Assembly (NCBI RefSeq): GCF_963678975.1
Contig: NC_089275.1
Coordinates: 11,129,682 to 11,193,681, forward strand
Direction of reading: 5' to 3'
Source of the DNA: Dysidea avara
Taxonomy: Eukaryota > Porifera > Demospongiae > Dictyoceratida > Dysideidae
Length of the DNA stretch: 64,000 nt
Below are positions 1 through 10,945 of this stretch, piece after piece. Below the pieces are notes generated by a model. That model saw only the letters and a list, made by a program, of their open reading frames with translations, made no database searches and was not told the DNA's origin. Each line of letters begins with the position of its first letter. Positions within the stretch are counted from its first letter, which is position 1. Made by a program: the position numbers and the translations under genes.

Positions 1-267
1 AAAGCCGTAAGAAGGTCACTAAACATACAACACAGAGTAACAGCAAAACTGGTACAAGCAAACCACCTAAACCAACGAACCAAGTCACAGCAATTGAACC
101 CGAGTTGGAAACTAAAAGTGAGGGAAATCAACAGAATCAGCAAGATCAATCACAACTGGAAGAGTATACATTGTTTAATCTGAGCAACACCCAGCATTCA
201 GGAACAGATCCATTTAAAGTGAGTGTAAATGTGCATGGTAGTGATTTGACCATGGAGGTGGATACTG
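1..267 (+). pseudogene. gypsy gag-pro junction and start of aspartic protease
   Basis: The frame through 105-267 is rich in Gln, Asn and Glu and then becomes beta-strand-like (FKVSVNVHGSDLTMEVDT). It stops being homologous exactly inside the retropepsin active-site motif: Asp-Thr is present, and the following Gly-Ala-Ser is displaced past the inserted element, resuming at about 521. This is the N-terminal half of the protease. The ATG at 105 is internal, not a true start. Confidence 0.75.
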
Positions 268-518
268 CACTGTTAAAAATAAAGAGTTACCACCACTCTG
301 AAGAGTTCCCAGTGTAGGGAGGATTTAACACCCCATGGAGAGTAACCAACACTCTGAAGAGAATAACCATTATTCTGAAGAGTAAGTGACACCACCTTCA
401 GAGCATGTGTTACTCCCCAGTTACTCCTTTAGAGTAATGGTTACTCTCCAGGAGTGTTAAATCCTCCCTACACTGGTAAACTCCTTGAGATTTGTGGTTA
501 CTCTTCATTTTAACAGTG
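268..518. mobile_element. CACTG-terminal palindromic MITE in gypsy protease
   Basis: The element starts CACTGTTAAAA and ends TTTTAACAGTG. The two arms are about 80-bp inverted repeats (both contain GTGTAGGGAGGATTTAACA or its complement). It is flanked by a 2-bp duplication TG (266-267 and 519-520). Removing the element and one TG restores the retropepsin active-site frame. CACTG ends with 2-3 bp duplications suggest the CMC (CACTA) superfamily; that assignment is inference. No coding capacity. Confidence 0.8.
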
Positions 519-612
519 TGGTGCTTCTGTTTCACTAATAAGTGAGAACACCTACAAAACTGTGTGGAATGGTGAGAAAAGACCTCCCATGAAATCCACT
601 AATGTTCAGTTA
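519..612 (+). pseudogene. gypsy protease, middle segment
   Basis: After the first MITE the protease frame resumes with the Gly-Ala-Ser part of the active site, continues through VSLISE and is interrupted again at 613. It rejoins at 1067, where removal of the second element and one TTA restores the frame into GKRISILGAIEVTV. It is a fragment of the same broken pol gene. Confidence 0.7.
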
Positions 613-1063
613 GGCCCCTATTTGGTGATTATTAGTTTCTCATCCACCGCCTGCATCCTTCTTAAGCTACCGTATGGTAAGCCATTATTTACTCTGCGCA
701 TGCTCAGAAGAACACGTGATACCAAACCGTTATTTTTTGTTGATGAACACTACAATTCGCTATATATCACCAGGAGAACTGTTGTTTCCTTAGCAAATTG
801 CTGCAGTGCCAGTTGCAATCGTGCTCTATCGACTTCATCAAAGCAGGCTTTCAGTTGACTGTCGAAAAACAGTTGGCAATCACGAAAAGTAGAATCAGCT
901 GGTGAAGGAAATGTTTGTAGTAAGAAAGAAAGACAATTTGGACAAGGTCTCTACATCAGTGTGTTAATATTATACAATAATGGCATAATGGTAATACCCT
1001 CCTGCCCGCATCATAATAATTAGAAAGGCTGGATGAGAAACTAATAATCACCGAATAGGGGCC
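613..1063. mobile_element. GGCC-terminal MITE with TTA duplication (PIF/Harbinger-like)
   Basis: A 451-bp element begins GGCCCCTATTTGGTGATTAT and ends with the inverted equivalent ATAATCACCGAATAGGGGCC. The duplication is TTA (610-612 and 1064-1066). Excising it plus one TTA restores the gypsy frame. TTA/TAA duplications and G-rich ends fit PIF/Harbinger; the family placement is inference. The interior has no convincing ORF. Confidence 0.8.
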
Positions 1064-1066
1064 TTA

Positions 1067-2178
1067 CAGACCTACACTGGTAAAAGAATTTCCATTTTGG
1101 GTGCTATTGAAGTCACAGTGTCTCACCACAATCAGAACAAACAGCTTACTTTAATTGTGGTCTCAGGTGATGGCCCTAACCTACTGGGAAGGGATTGGCT
1201 AAGCCATTTAAAATTAGATTGGCAAACCATTTACAATGTGAAGGTTAACCAAACCCTTTCAGACATGTTACATAAACACAGCATGTTGTTTTCTGATGAG
1301 TTGGGCACTCTTCAGGGTACAAAGGTTACATTGCAAGTAGATGCTAGTGTACAAGCTAAGCTCTGTAAAGCACGACCTGTACCCCTGGCAATGCAGAAAA
1401 AGGCAGCAGCTGAGTTAGATCGCCTTGAAGCTTCTGGGGTGATTGAAAAGGTCACATTTTCTGAATGGGCTGTCCCTATAGTCCCTGTTCTTAAACAGGA
1501 TGGGTCCATATGATTATGTGGGGACTATAAGCTCACCGTTAATAAAAAACCTGATGTTTATCCGTTACTCAAAATTGAAGAATTGTTTTCTGCATTGTCT
1601 GGATGGAAAGCTTTTACAAAATTGGACCTATCACAAGCATATCAGCAATTGCTATTGGATGATGAGTCTAAAACGTTGACAACTATTAACACATACAAAG
1701 GGCTCTATAGGTCTAACCGTTTACCTTTTGGTATCTTTGCCGTACCGGCTATTTTTCAGAGAACAATTGAGACTTTACTGCAGGGAGTACCTAATGTAAG
1801 CGTATACCTTGATGACATATTGGTGACTGGTAAAACAGAATGATACAGAACACCTAGAACATCTTAGTGAAGTCCTGACTAGACTAGAATCAGCTGGTTT
1901 AAAATTGAAACGTCAAAAATGTGCATTCCTCCTAACTGAAATTGAATATTTGAGTCACCCACATAACACCTGATGGCTTGAAACCCACAACTTCCAAAGT
2001 CAGAGCAATCCTAGATGCCCCACCCCCAAAATCATTGTCAGAATTGAAAGCCTTTCTAGGGCTAGTTAATTATTATGGTAAATTTCTGAGTAGTCTGGCT
2101 ACCACCTTGGCACCCTTGTACAGTTTGCTCAACAAAACACCAATTGGAACTGGGGAGCTGAACAAAAGAAATCCTTTC
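1067..2178 (+). pseudogene. gypsy protease C-terminus and reverse transcriptase
   Basis: The segment opens with the protease end (motif LLGRDWL) and continues into RT. Recognisable RT motifs are the DLSQAYQQ region (motif A, from about 1625), LPFGIFAVPAIFQR, and YLDD at 1805-1816. The thumb/connection follows near 1990-2140 (SLSELKAFLGLVNYYGKF). An in-frame TGA at 1511-1513 and a TGA at 1841-1843 followed by a frameshift make it non-functional. It ends at the third MITE at 2179. Confidence 0.9.
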
Positions 2179-2496
2179 CAGGGGCGGATCCAGACTATTA
2201 AAAAGGGGGGTTCCATTTTTGGAATTGCAATTTTAGACTAGTGTAAGTTGAAGACCCAAAAAAAAGGTCATCACCTGCTGACAACAGCTGTCCCTCACCA
2301 TAGATACCTTTACCAACTATATTTCCTTATTTATATCTAGATTCATAACTTGCTACACTGCCCCTCAAAAGACTACTGTGACTGTTCTATTAGAGTATAT
2401 CGATTTGACTGGTCTATTAGAGTATCTCGAGTAAGAGAGGCTCTTTCAAAAGGGGGATTCCATGGAACCCTTGGAACCCCCCTGGATCCGCCCCTG
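2179..2496. mobile_element. hAT-like MITE, 5-bp TSD, CAGGGGCGGATCC ends (copy 1)
   Basis: Ends are CAGGGGCGGATCCAG and CTGGATCCGCCCCTG. Flanking 5-bp duplications are CTTTC (2174-2178 and 2497-2501). Excision restores the gypsy RNase H frame, which independently proves the TSD length. The interior holds the ...AAAAAGGTCATCACC... block and two TCTATTAGAGTAT-type motifs shared with other repeats here. hAT elements normally make 8-bp duplications; 5 bp suggests a hAT5-type group. Confidence 0.85.
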
Positions 2497-2501
2497 CTTT
2501 C

Positions 2502-3394
2502 AATCAGTAAAGAAACAGATAACGTCTGATGCACTATTAGTCCATTATGACCCTGACTGTGAACTGCTGCTCAGTTGTGATGCCTCTCCATACGGAGTTG
2601 GTGCAGTGTTGTCTCATCGTCTTGCACAAGGCATAGAAAGACCAATCGCGTTCGCATCCAGAACATTAGCCCCAGCAGAGCGACGTTACTCACAGCTAGA
2701 CAAAGAAGCATTGGCAATAATCTTTGGACTTAAACATTTTCATCAATATCATGGTAGACATTTTGTGATCTACTCTGACCACAAACCACTAATGCATATT
2801 TTTAATGCTTACAAGGCTATACCAACAATGGCTTCAGCACGTCTACAGCATTGGTCTTTAATGTTGAGTTCATATGACTACAAGATACAGTACCGACCTG
2901 GTCCTGAACAGGCTAATGCAAATGCTTGTAGCAGACTACCACTTCCAGATATGCCTACATCAGTACCACAACCTGCCGAGACTATCTTAGTAATGGAACA
3001 GTTAGCCAGTACACCAGTTTCTGCTAAACAAATTAAAATCTGGACACAGTTTGACCCAGTGTTGTCTAAGGTAATGCAGTATGTGTTACATGGTTGGCCT
3101 AAACAAGTACTTGCTGAACTTAAACCATTCCAGAACCGCTCTAAAGAGTTGAGTGTTGAGGAGAATTGTATATTATGGGTTAACCGGGTAGTCATTCCAC
3201 CACAGGGAAGAAAACAGTTACTTGATGAATTGCACGTGGCACACCCAGGAATGGAGAGAATGAAGAGCTTGGCCTGCAGTTACTTTTTGTGGCCTGGGTT
3301 GGATGCTGAGATTGAACAGAAAGTAAAGCATTGTGATCCATGTCAGACAAACCAGAAGAAGCCACCCTTAGCACCATTGCACCCTTGGGAATAG
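2502..3394 (+). pseudogene. gypsy RNase H and integrase zinc-binding domain
   Basis: Conserved RNase H strings include CDASPYGVGAVLSH, PIAFASRTL, RRYSQLDKEALAI and YSDHKPL, followed by the connection ARLQHWSLMLSSYDY. Near the C-terminus is the integrase HHCC zinc domain (HVAHPGMERMK ... CDPCQ). An in-frame TAG at 3392-3394 separates this from the integrase core, which continues in the same frame. Confidence 0.92.
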
Positions 3395-4294
3395 CCAGAT
3401 AGACCGTGGTCTAGAATCCACATTGACTATTCCGGACCGCTTGAAGGACGTATGTTCTTAGTTATGGTAGACAGCCATTCAAAATGGTTAGATGTCCATG
3501 TCACTACTTCATCGACCTCAGCTGTGACTATTGACAAGCTACAAGTGACTTTTGCGATGCTAGGCATATCTGAAGTAATTGTCAGTGACAATGGATCTGC
3601 ATTTACAAGTCAAGAATTCCAAGCTTTTGTTAAACAAAATGGTATCAAACATATCAGGACCACTGCTTACCATCCAGCTTCTAATGGGTTAGCAGAACGG
3701 TATGTTCAGATAGTGGAGGATGGCTTGAAGAACATTACTGGTGGTACTATTGAGTCAAGGGTAGTTCGACTTCTTTCTCGCTACAGAATGACACCCCAGT
3801 CAACAACTAAGGTTTCACCTGCAGAGCTTTTGTTTGGAAGGAAGTTACGGACACCATTTGACCTCTTAAGACCAGACATGGCTAGTAGGGTACATTGTAA
3901 ACAAGCCAAGCAGAAAGAGAACCATGATGTTCACTCCAAGCAACGTGAATTGCAGGTGGGTATGTCAGTGTATGTCTATAACAATAATGGTCATCCAGAG
4001 TGGTTAGCTGGTACAATTGAAAAACAGACTGGCCCGGTATCATATGTAGTGAAACTAAGTGATGGCCGTACCTGGTGCAGACATGTAGACCACATTAGAA
4101 TCAGGACAGTACAAGAGACATATCCAGACACAGACTCTGATGACATTGTTCCACTTACTACTCTATCACCTGATATTACAGAAACTACTAACTCTCCAAC
4201 TTCAGTTTCAGAGACAGAACAAATTGTTCCACTTCGTCGTTCATCTCGGCTCAGAAAGCCAAATCCTCATCACAGTGACAATGTCCAAAACTAG
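3395..4294 (+). pseudogene. gypsy integrase core and C-terminus
   Basis: The integrase catalytic core follows directly after the TAG. Acidic residues of the DDE triad are visible in VDSHSKW, SDNGSAF and NGLAERYVQIVEDGL. The C-terminal part has a GPF-like beta segment and ends in a Ser/Thr-rich tail with RRSSRLRKP. The coding part from 3452 is uninterrupted for about 280 residues. It stops at TAG 4292-4294, one base before the polypurine tract, which is a normal end for a gypsy pol. Confidence 0.93.
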
Positions 4295-4305
4295 TTGGGG
4301 AGGAA
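4295..4305 (+). promoter_or_regulatory. gypsy polypurine tract
   Basis: The purine-rich run after the integrase stop (TTGGGGAGGAA) sits directly before a TGTAGTAATTG start. This is the usual plus-strand priming site beside a 3' LTR. Confidence 0.7.
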
Positions 4306-4850
4306 TGTAGTAATTGATGCATACACCATTATGCATTACATCACATTGTTAGTTCTTGTATCACGTGCTAGCACATTCTTGTAGACCTGAATCTTTTCAT
4401 GCTTGATTGCTGTACAGCTTGTTGTAAATGTGTTGTGTTGGGTTGATTATATGACGATAAGAACATTACAGTTGGGTTATCCCCAAAATGTCTCTGGAAC
4501 TCTCAGTAGTTGACAGGAATTATTGGAGCTTGAAATCACAAACACGACATGCCTGCATATCAGAGGAGACCTCTATCACAAGCCTGTCCAGGCATGCCCA
4601 TCAGGCTCCATTTATGATCTGTTTTGAGCACCACAAGAGGCCCATAATCCTATTACCTTCTAGTTATACCGCTTAATAGCTGTCCTGGCTCTACTTAAAT
4701 GTATGTATATTCTATTACCTTCTAGTTATACCCCTTAATAGCTGTCCTGGCTCTACTTAAATGTATGTATATTCCAACTAAATTAGAACAATGTGTACTG
4801 AATAATACATTAAAGAATGTTATACAAGTGTATTCTATATTGTTCCTTTG
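4306..4850 (+). repeat. gypsy 3' LTR (right boundary uncertain)
   Basis: The LTR should begin at TGTAGTAATTGATG right after the polypurine tract. It contains an ATTAAA candidate polyadenylation signal near 4811 and the internal duplication noted separately. The right end cannot be fixed because the partner LTR lies outside the window. Confidence 0.55.
4650..4773 (+). repeat. 62-bp tandem duplication inside the LTR
   Basis: Two adjacent near-identical 62-bp copies (4650-4711 and 4712-4773) start CTATTACCTTCTAG and end ATGTATGTATATT. They differ by about one base in the ACCGC/ACCCC segment, so the duplication is recent. Confidence 0.9.
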
Positions 4851-5272
4851 CATGGATACCTATATAGAACATGGAGTAACCAATACATGACAACTCAACC
4901 TAACCTGGAAAATGCACTGCCAATTCTATGCCAGCTTCTTGAGCAGTCTTCCTACACCCCAATTGTGATAATTTGCAGTGCCCTGTACATTAACAGTATA
5001 ACAGCATGGTTGAAATTTTTATTTCTCACCAATCTGACACTGTTGAACCGTTAAAATCTTAAGATCTGTAACCAGCTGGGGATTGAACACAGACTTATAA
5101 AAATGTATTGTATGTTTTATTACAATATTTGGTAATATTATTGTAGTACTCTATTAGAGTGCACATTTTTTTGAGGACTTCTAATAGAACACACATACAA
5201 AGAATGTACTAGAACATCTAGAACTTCCATTGACCGATCTATTGCATGGTTTACTTCAATATTTGGTAATAT
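4851..5272. other. Gene-free stretch with a repeat fragment
   Basis: No gene is supported. From about 5150 there is a fragment of a dispersed repeat (TACTCTATTAGAGTGCAC ... TTCTAATAGAACACACAT ... CTAGAACTTCCATTG) also found near 21295 and, inverted, near 38300. Confidence 0.5.
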
Positions 5273-5388
5273 CAAGACCCATGATAGTGTGTCTTGCGGC
5301 CAAGTACAGCCAGTGTAGCTAGGCGTGTAACAGACAAGTGTGTGTTTTACAGGACTAAGAAAATGCCGTTTTCTTAGTTTTTGCTCTA

Positions 5389-8300
5389 GTGATGAATTTT
5401 GTCTTTCTTCGGTTTACTGTTATTAATACAGAAACTCAAGGCGTATATTGTGATGGAGATCCGCTTGGTTTGCTTCAACAACTGCTATTTGTAGATTTTT
5501 CAAATTCTGTTCGCGTTGTGATGATTAAACGGAATCATAAATCATTTCACCTGTATTTATTGCTACTCTGCGGTGATGTACAGCTGAATCCTGGACCCAC
5601 TATTGATTTTCCCTGTTCCGTTTGTGGGATAAATGTTTTGGATAATGATAAAGCTGTCTGCTGTGACTCGTGCGACAAGTGGGTTCATGACTCGTGTGAT
5701 CCATCTTTGTCCGACTCACTTTATGATGAGATGATTCAGATGTCCCTAAAAAACGCTTGGTTTTGCACAGCATGTATGAATAATGTCTATTCCAGTGAGT
5801 GCTCCACTAAGCACCACGGCCTTTCATGTTTATGTCTTAATGCCAGAAGTATTTTACCAAAACGGCATGACTTATTTGCCCTTATATGTTCTATCAGTGT
5901 TGACATACTTGCTATAACAGAAACATTTTTGGATTCCTCAATCTCAGATACTGAGGTGTGTCCAAAAGGTTTTATGTGATTTTTCGCAAGGATCGTACTT
6001 GACATGGAGGAGGTGTACTTATTATTGTTCAAAACCATCTGAAGGTTTTGTGTAGAGATGACTTGAATCAACTTTGTGATGAACTCTTGTTGATTGAAAT
6101 TTCTGGATCCAACAATTCCTTTCTCTTTGGAGTCTATTACAGACCACCTTCTGCTACTGTTGAGAGTGTGAATGCCTTAAGCAACTGTTTACTATCAGTG
6201 CCAAATTCTCCAATCATTCTCTGTGGAGACTTCAATGTTCCTAATATTGCCTGGGCTTTAGTGTCACCAACAGTTTCCACCCTGGTGGCTAACAGTCTGT
6301 GTCAGTTTGTTAGAGACAACTTTTTGTATCAGTTAGTATCAGATCCTACTCGTCAGGATAACATCCTTGACCTTGTTTTTACCAACTGTCCTGACCTTGT
6401 TGTTAACACAGAGGTAGTTGACAATTTACCATCTACTGATCATGATGCAATACATTTTAACCTTAACATCCTTTCTACACCACAAGAACCTTGTAGCAGA
6501 AGTCTCTACAATTATAAAAAGGCCAATCTAGTATTGTTGAACAAAACATTATCTCATATTCCATGGAATCTTATTGAACAATGTGATACTGTTGAAGAAT
6601 CCTGGATGTTGTTTAAAGATTTGTTTTTTGGGGCTGTAGATGTTGCTGTGCCGCAATTGAAATGGTGACGCAAAAAGTTAAAGCACTGGTTTTCATATGA
6701 CACTGTTCACCTAATCAGACAGAAGCGTTGATTATATTCTAAAATTAAGTCGTCACCCTCTCCTTCCCAGTTCTTGATCTGTAAGTATCGACGTGTCAGT
6801 AATCAGGTACGGAGTAAAACTAGAATGGATACTAAACATTTTACTGAGTCACTGTGCAAAAACTATTCCAATGACTCGAGGAAGTTCTTGAATTGGGTAA
6901 ACTCCAGCAAAGGTAGGCATGACCCTATTCCTGCTCTAACTGATCATAATGCTACCATCACTGACGATGCTGAAAAGGCTGAAGTTTTTAACAAATATTT
7001 TTATTCAATGTTTACTAAAGAAGATACAGTATGACTCACTTTAACACAGTGAAGTCATCTATTGATTTTTCACCTTCTATTATTGACTCCGTCAATTTTT
7101 CACCAGCTACTGTTTATGACCATCTATGTAATATCAATGCCTCTAAGGCTTGTGTGCCTGATTTTTTACCAGGTTTTTTATTGAAACATTGTGCAGAGTT
7201 CATTGCTACCCCTTTAGCCTACCTGTTCAATTTGTCCGTGCGCACTGGAAAATTACCACAAGACTGGGTAACAGGTAATGTTGTTACAGTTTTCAAGCGT
7301 AACAAGAAGAATATTGTTTCTAATTATCGCCCGATTAGTTTAACATCATTAGTTATAAAGACAATGGAACAAATTATTTTGTCGAGTTTAACAGACATCT
7401 TAACTAAAAGTGGGTTACTTAATTCCAACCAATATGGTTTTCGCAAGGGTCACTCTACATCCCATCTGCTTATTGAAGCTGCTAATGATTGGGCAGAAAC
7501 ACTAGACTGTTGTGACAGTTGTCACTGTTTACTGTTAGACTTTGTCAAAGCTTTTGACAGTGTACCACATCAACATCTATTACTAAAGCTGGAGAGCATA
7601 AGCATCACTGGTGATTTATTACAATGGATAGATCAATTTCTAACCTCTCGTTTTCAAAGAGTTGTTATCAATGGCAAGTTTTCTGAATGGCTTCCAGTCT
7701 TATCTGGTGTTCCCCAGGGCTCCATCTTGGGGCCACTGTTGTTCATCGTATATATAAATGATATCACATCTGTGGTTCAGTCTTCTTCTATTAGAGTATT
7801 TGCTGATGATGTTTCACTTTACGCTAAAGTATCTACACAGGACGGTTGTTTAAAGCTCCAAGATGATTTGTCCCGCATTTACAACTGGTCTCTTCATTGG
7901 CAATTAAATCTTAACCCTCATAAATGTGAAGCTATTAATATCACAAATAAGAGAACACCAGTTTCCTTTACATATTCTATTGGACTGCAATCCATTAGGT
8001 GGGTCACTAAGATAAAGTATTTGGGGGTTTTGATCAACTCTAAATTGAACTGGACAGATCATTGTCAGAAAATTGTTCAGAAAGCCTCACTATGTTTTAA
8101 ATAGGCTGCGTCGTGCTATGTATGGCTGCACTGATGCTGCAAAATCGTTGGCATACAAGGCTTTAGTGAGACCCAGTCTGGAATATGGCTACACTGTGTG
8201 GTCCCCCCATACCACCAAGAATATCAACTTGTTAGAGTCTGTTCAACGTAGAGCTGCTCGATGGATTAAGAGTAGATATGACTCCACTTTGTACAGGTGG

Positions 8301-8629
8301 AGTAAGAACACTGATGACTGCTTGAAGGAACTGAAGTGGCCTACGCTGGCATCGCGACGACAATACCAGAGTGTCATTATGGTGCACTCCATTATGCATA
8401 AACAAACTCCAATCAATTCCTGTCACCACTTTAATCTTAACATTTAATCTTAACACTAACTCTACACAATCTCATCCACTGACTGCAGACTCGATCTTCT
8501 TCCATCAATGCATTTAGATATTCCTTCTACGTGAACACACCATTTGTTTGTAACTCAATCCCATATGAAATTTTGTCCTTACCATCATGCTTATTTAGAT
8601 CACGGCTCCAATGTTACTTGTTTAACTGA
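5389..8629 (+). pseudogene. LINE ORF: 2A-like motif, PHD finger, AP endonuclease, reverse transcriptase
   Basis: Starting at ATG 5389, residues 62-70 are GDVQLNPGP, a 2A-like ribosome-skipping motif after a hydrophobic Leu run. A C4HC3 PHD finger follows (CSVC ... CCDSC ... H ... C ... CTAC). The endonuclease begins at about 5818 (LNARSILPK, ITETFLDSS), breaks by frameshift near 5977, and resumes at 6048 with GVYYRPP, CGDFNVPN and the SDH-type STDHDA. Stops or frameshifts occur near 6668 and 7034. RT spans about 7250-8100 with NYRPISL, QYGFRKGHST, LLLDFVKAFDS, GVPQGSILGPLLF and FADD (7799-7810). After the stop at 8447 a shifted frame carries the usual LINE C-terminus (YSFYVNTPF...NSIP) to TGA 8627-8629. 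Confidence 0.88.
5572..5598 (+). other. 2A-like ribosome-skipping motif in LINE ORF
   Basis: Codons read Gly-Asp-Val-Gln-Leu-Asn-Pro-Gly-Pro, preceded by LYLLLLC. The canonical motif is DxExNPGP; here Gln replaces Glu. 2A-like sequences at the N-termini of non-LTR retrotransposon ORFs are known from trypanosomes and sea urchins. Skipping would release a 69-residue leader and start the rest at Pro. Activity of the Gln variant is unproven. Confidence 0.7.
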
Positions 8630-8834
8630 TGTCTCTCACTTAGTATTACTTTTTGTATAGTTGCTTTTGTTTGCTCGTTTGTTGTTTTTGTTTGCTTGTG
8701 GATAGTCAATTTTTTTAGTCAATGTTTCTGTATTGCTTTTTGTACTGTGTATGTGTTTTGGGGACCACCCGCCTTGTACAGGCTACAAGCCTTTTGTGTA
8801 CCCTTTCTTTAGATAAAATTGATAGTAATAATAA
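8630..8834 (+). other. LINE 3' UTR and (ATA)n tail
   Basis: A T-rich 3' UTR ends with the conserved CTTGTACAGGC...GCCTTTTGTGTA block and then ATAATAATA. Matching ends at 38040-38103 and 39895-39965 define this as the family's 3' terminus. Confidence 0.75.
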
Positions 8835-9041
8835 TAACATATTCCAGTTATAAAGTTTACAGAAGCAACGATGGCGAAGGTGATGATACAGCAAACACCG
8901 CTGGTAACAGTACGAATGTGGATAACATTGATTAAGAAGGTGTGTACTTGTGTGTCAGTACCCACGCTATGTGTGTTGGGTATAGCTACCCTTCCTACCT
9001 GTGATGGTAACTGTTACCATAGATAATATATACCTTACATA
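8835..9041. other. Short non-coding stretch
   Basis: No gene or recognised repeat is seen between the LINE tail and the next MITE. Confidence 0.4.
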
Positions 9042-9044
9042 TTA

Positions 9045-9391
9045 GGCCACTCCAAATAAATTCTCTGTTTCCTGTCCACCGCCCGCATCTGGTTACTGTC
9101 AGCTCTAACTATTCCATTATTCCGTATTCTTCTATTATTTTCCGGTTATTCTTGCATACTGACAGGCTCAGTAAAGCTCACATGTCAGCAGTGCTATGAT
9201 TCACGTTTGTGTTATTTTTGCAATTTAAAAAGGAAGGAACAAGCTTATTAATAAGCATGCTTTTATGGTTGTGCCAGGCAAATACTGGCTTGAAAGAGCT
9301 GCCAATCTTATAATGAAATAATGGAAATGGACCGCCCGCCCGCATGCAAATATGCTTGACTCCAGGACGGGAAAGTTTATTTGGAGTGGCC
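9045..9391. mobile_element. GGCCACTCC MITE with TTA duplication
   Basis: The ends are GGCCACTCCAAATAAA and TTTATTTGGAGTGGCC, flanked by TTA (9042-9044, 9392-9394). Subterminal CCGCCCGCAT and GACCGCCCGCCCGCAT blocks are shared with fragments at 35496 and 37900. A second member of the GGCC-terminal, TTA-duplicating group. Confidence 0.82.
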
Positions 9392-9394
9392 TTA

Positions 9395-9944
9395 TCTATG
9401 CTATAACTCGGGCATCAATTTTCTTCAAATTTGGAGGGCAGTACGAACGTAATACAGCACATTTACAGTCCAAATTTCGTACACATCGGATGAATAACCA
9501 TGCAGGGAGTTATAAGCGATTTTCGAAAAATGCGATAGTAGCTTTTGTCATGGCCACAGGGTAAACCGCTTGAAAGAATATGACTTGAAAATCGGTCTGT
9601 AAATGAAGTGAACAGCGTATAGCTAGTGCAAACCTTTTAAGGCCGGCTTGAAAGAAGTAGTCAAACAGTCATGGAGTTATAATAATAAAAACACCAACCA
9701 TATGTAAAAGCGCACGATTTAGTTTTGCTAATAAAAAAACATTACTTGCCATCCGTACCAGACAAACTAGTAAATGGAATCAGCTGAAAATAGGTAGAGA
9801 GGTAGATTAATATAGTTTAGAACAATCTTTTAGTGGTTTACAAGGAATCAGATTAAAACCACTGAGTTACAGTCACCACGAAAATGAACTAGCTGTAGGT
9901 CTAACAAGTGCGCAATCGAGATACTCTAATAGTGCAGTCACCCT
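9395..9944 (+). repeat. R1 dispersed repeat, 3' portion
   Basis: This stretch matches the R1 copy at 31150-31640 segment by segment (GGAGTTATAAGCGATTTTC, ACAGGGTAAACCGC, TGAAAATCGGT, then ATCGAGATACTCTAATAG). It runs directly into a minisatellite, as the 31-kb copy does. No protein is supported. Confidence 0.65.
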
Positions 9945-10945
9945 AATAGAACATTCAGCTCCATAATAAGCCACTCTATTAGAACATTCAGCTACAGTCA
10001 AGTCACCATGTAGAGTTCAGCTAACAACAATTCACCCAATAGAGAGTTCATCTATACAATCAAGTCACCCTGTAGAGAGTTCAGTTACAAACAAGTCACC
10101 CTGAAGAGAGATAAGCTGCAAAAAAATTACCCTGTGGAGAGTTCAGCTACAAACAGGTCATCCTGTGAGAGGTCAGCCACAAACAAGTCACTGTGTAGAG
10201 AGTTCAGCTACAAACAAATCACCTTGTAAAGAGTTCAGTAATAAACAAGTCACAGTGTAAAGAGTTCAGCTACAAATAAATCGCCCTCTGGAGAGTTCAG
10301 CCACAAGCAAATCACCTGTAGAATGCAGCTTTAAAAAGTCAACCAAGAGAGAGTTCAGTGCAAGTCACCCTGTAGAGTTCAGCCACAAACATGTCATCCT
10401 GTAGAGTATTCCGCTAGAAACAAGTCACCAGTTAAAGAGTTCAGCTACAAATAAATCACTACGTGGAAAGTTCAGCTTCAAAAAATCACCCTGTAGAGAG
10501 CTCAGCTACAGATAAATTCCCATTTGGAAGGTTCAGCCACAAACGAGTCATCCCTACAAACACGTCACCCCTGCCCTGCAAACAAGTCACCCTGTAGAGA
10601 TATATATATAACCAACTAATCAGCCTGCAAAACTATTCAGTATTAAACAAGTCACCCTGGAGAGCTTTCAGCTACAGAAAAAGTCACTTCTCAGAGAGTT
10701 CAGCTACAAACAAGTCACCCTGTAGACAGTTTAGCTACAAACAAACTTTGTATGGAAAGTTCAGTATTATTAAACAAGTCACCCTGTAGAGTGTTCTGCT
10801 ACCAACAAGTCACCCTGTTCAGCTACAAACCCATGGAGAATTCAGTATTCACCCTGAAGAGATTTCAGCTACAACAAAGTCACCCTGTAGAAAGTTCAGC
10901 TACAAACAAATCGCCCGGTAGAGAGTTTAGCTGCAAACAAATGTG
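9945..10945 (+). repeat. 31-bp minisatellite array 1
   Basis: About 1 kb of imperfect tandem units near 31 bp, of the type GAGAGTTCAGCTACAAACAA plus GTCACCCTGTA. Units vary by substitutions and small deletions, so the array is not freshly expanded. Open frames across it are by-products of the repeat. Confidence 0.9.

Larger units (their letters stand above)
1..4850 (+). mobile_element. Ty3/gypsy LTR retrotransposon, degenerate, 5' end outside window
   Basis: One pol region reads in order as aspartic protease, reverse transcriptase, RNase H and integrase, which is the Ty3/gypsy order. A polypurine tract (4295-4305) and an LTR start follow the last stop codon. No envelope-like ORF is seen after the integrase. 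The frame is broken by stop codons at 1511-1513, 1841-1843 and 3392-3394, a frameshift just after 1843, and three small transposon insertions (268-518, 613-1063, 2179-2496). The 5' LTR, primer site and most of gag lie upstream of the window. It is an inactive old copy. Confidence 0.93.
5273..8834 (+). mobile_element. CR1/L2-like non-LTR retrotransposon (LINE), near full length
   Basis: The element has a 5' region with a hairpin-like start (near 5276), one broken ORF carrying a 2A-like motif, PHD finger, apurinic endonuclease and RT, then a 3' UTR with the string CTTGTACAGGC and a terminal (ATAATA)n. The same 3' end is seen on truncated copies at 38040, 39895 and 11450. Several frameshifts and stops inactivate it. 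The exact 5' end is not fixed. Confidence 0.88.

Noticed and set aside
9945..10945. Regular ~31-bp repeats that could look like a CRISPR array
   Set aside because: Units are directly adjacent with no unique spacers, they vary throughout, and the surrounding genes have introns and belong to an animal genome.
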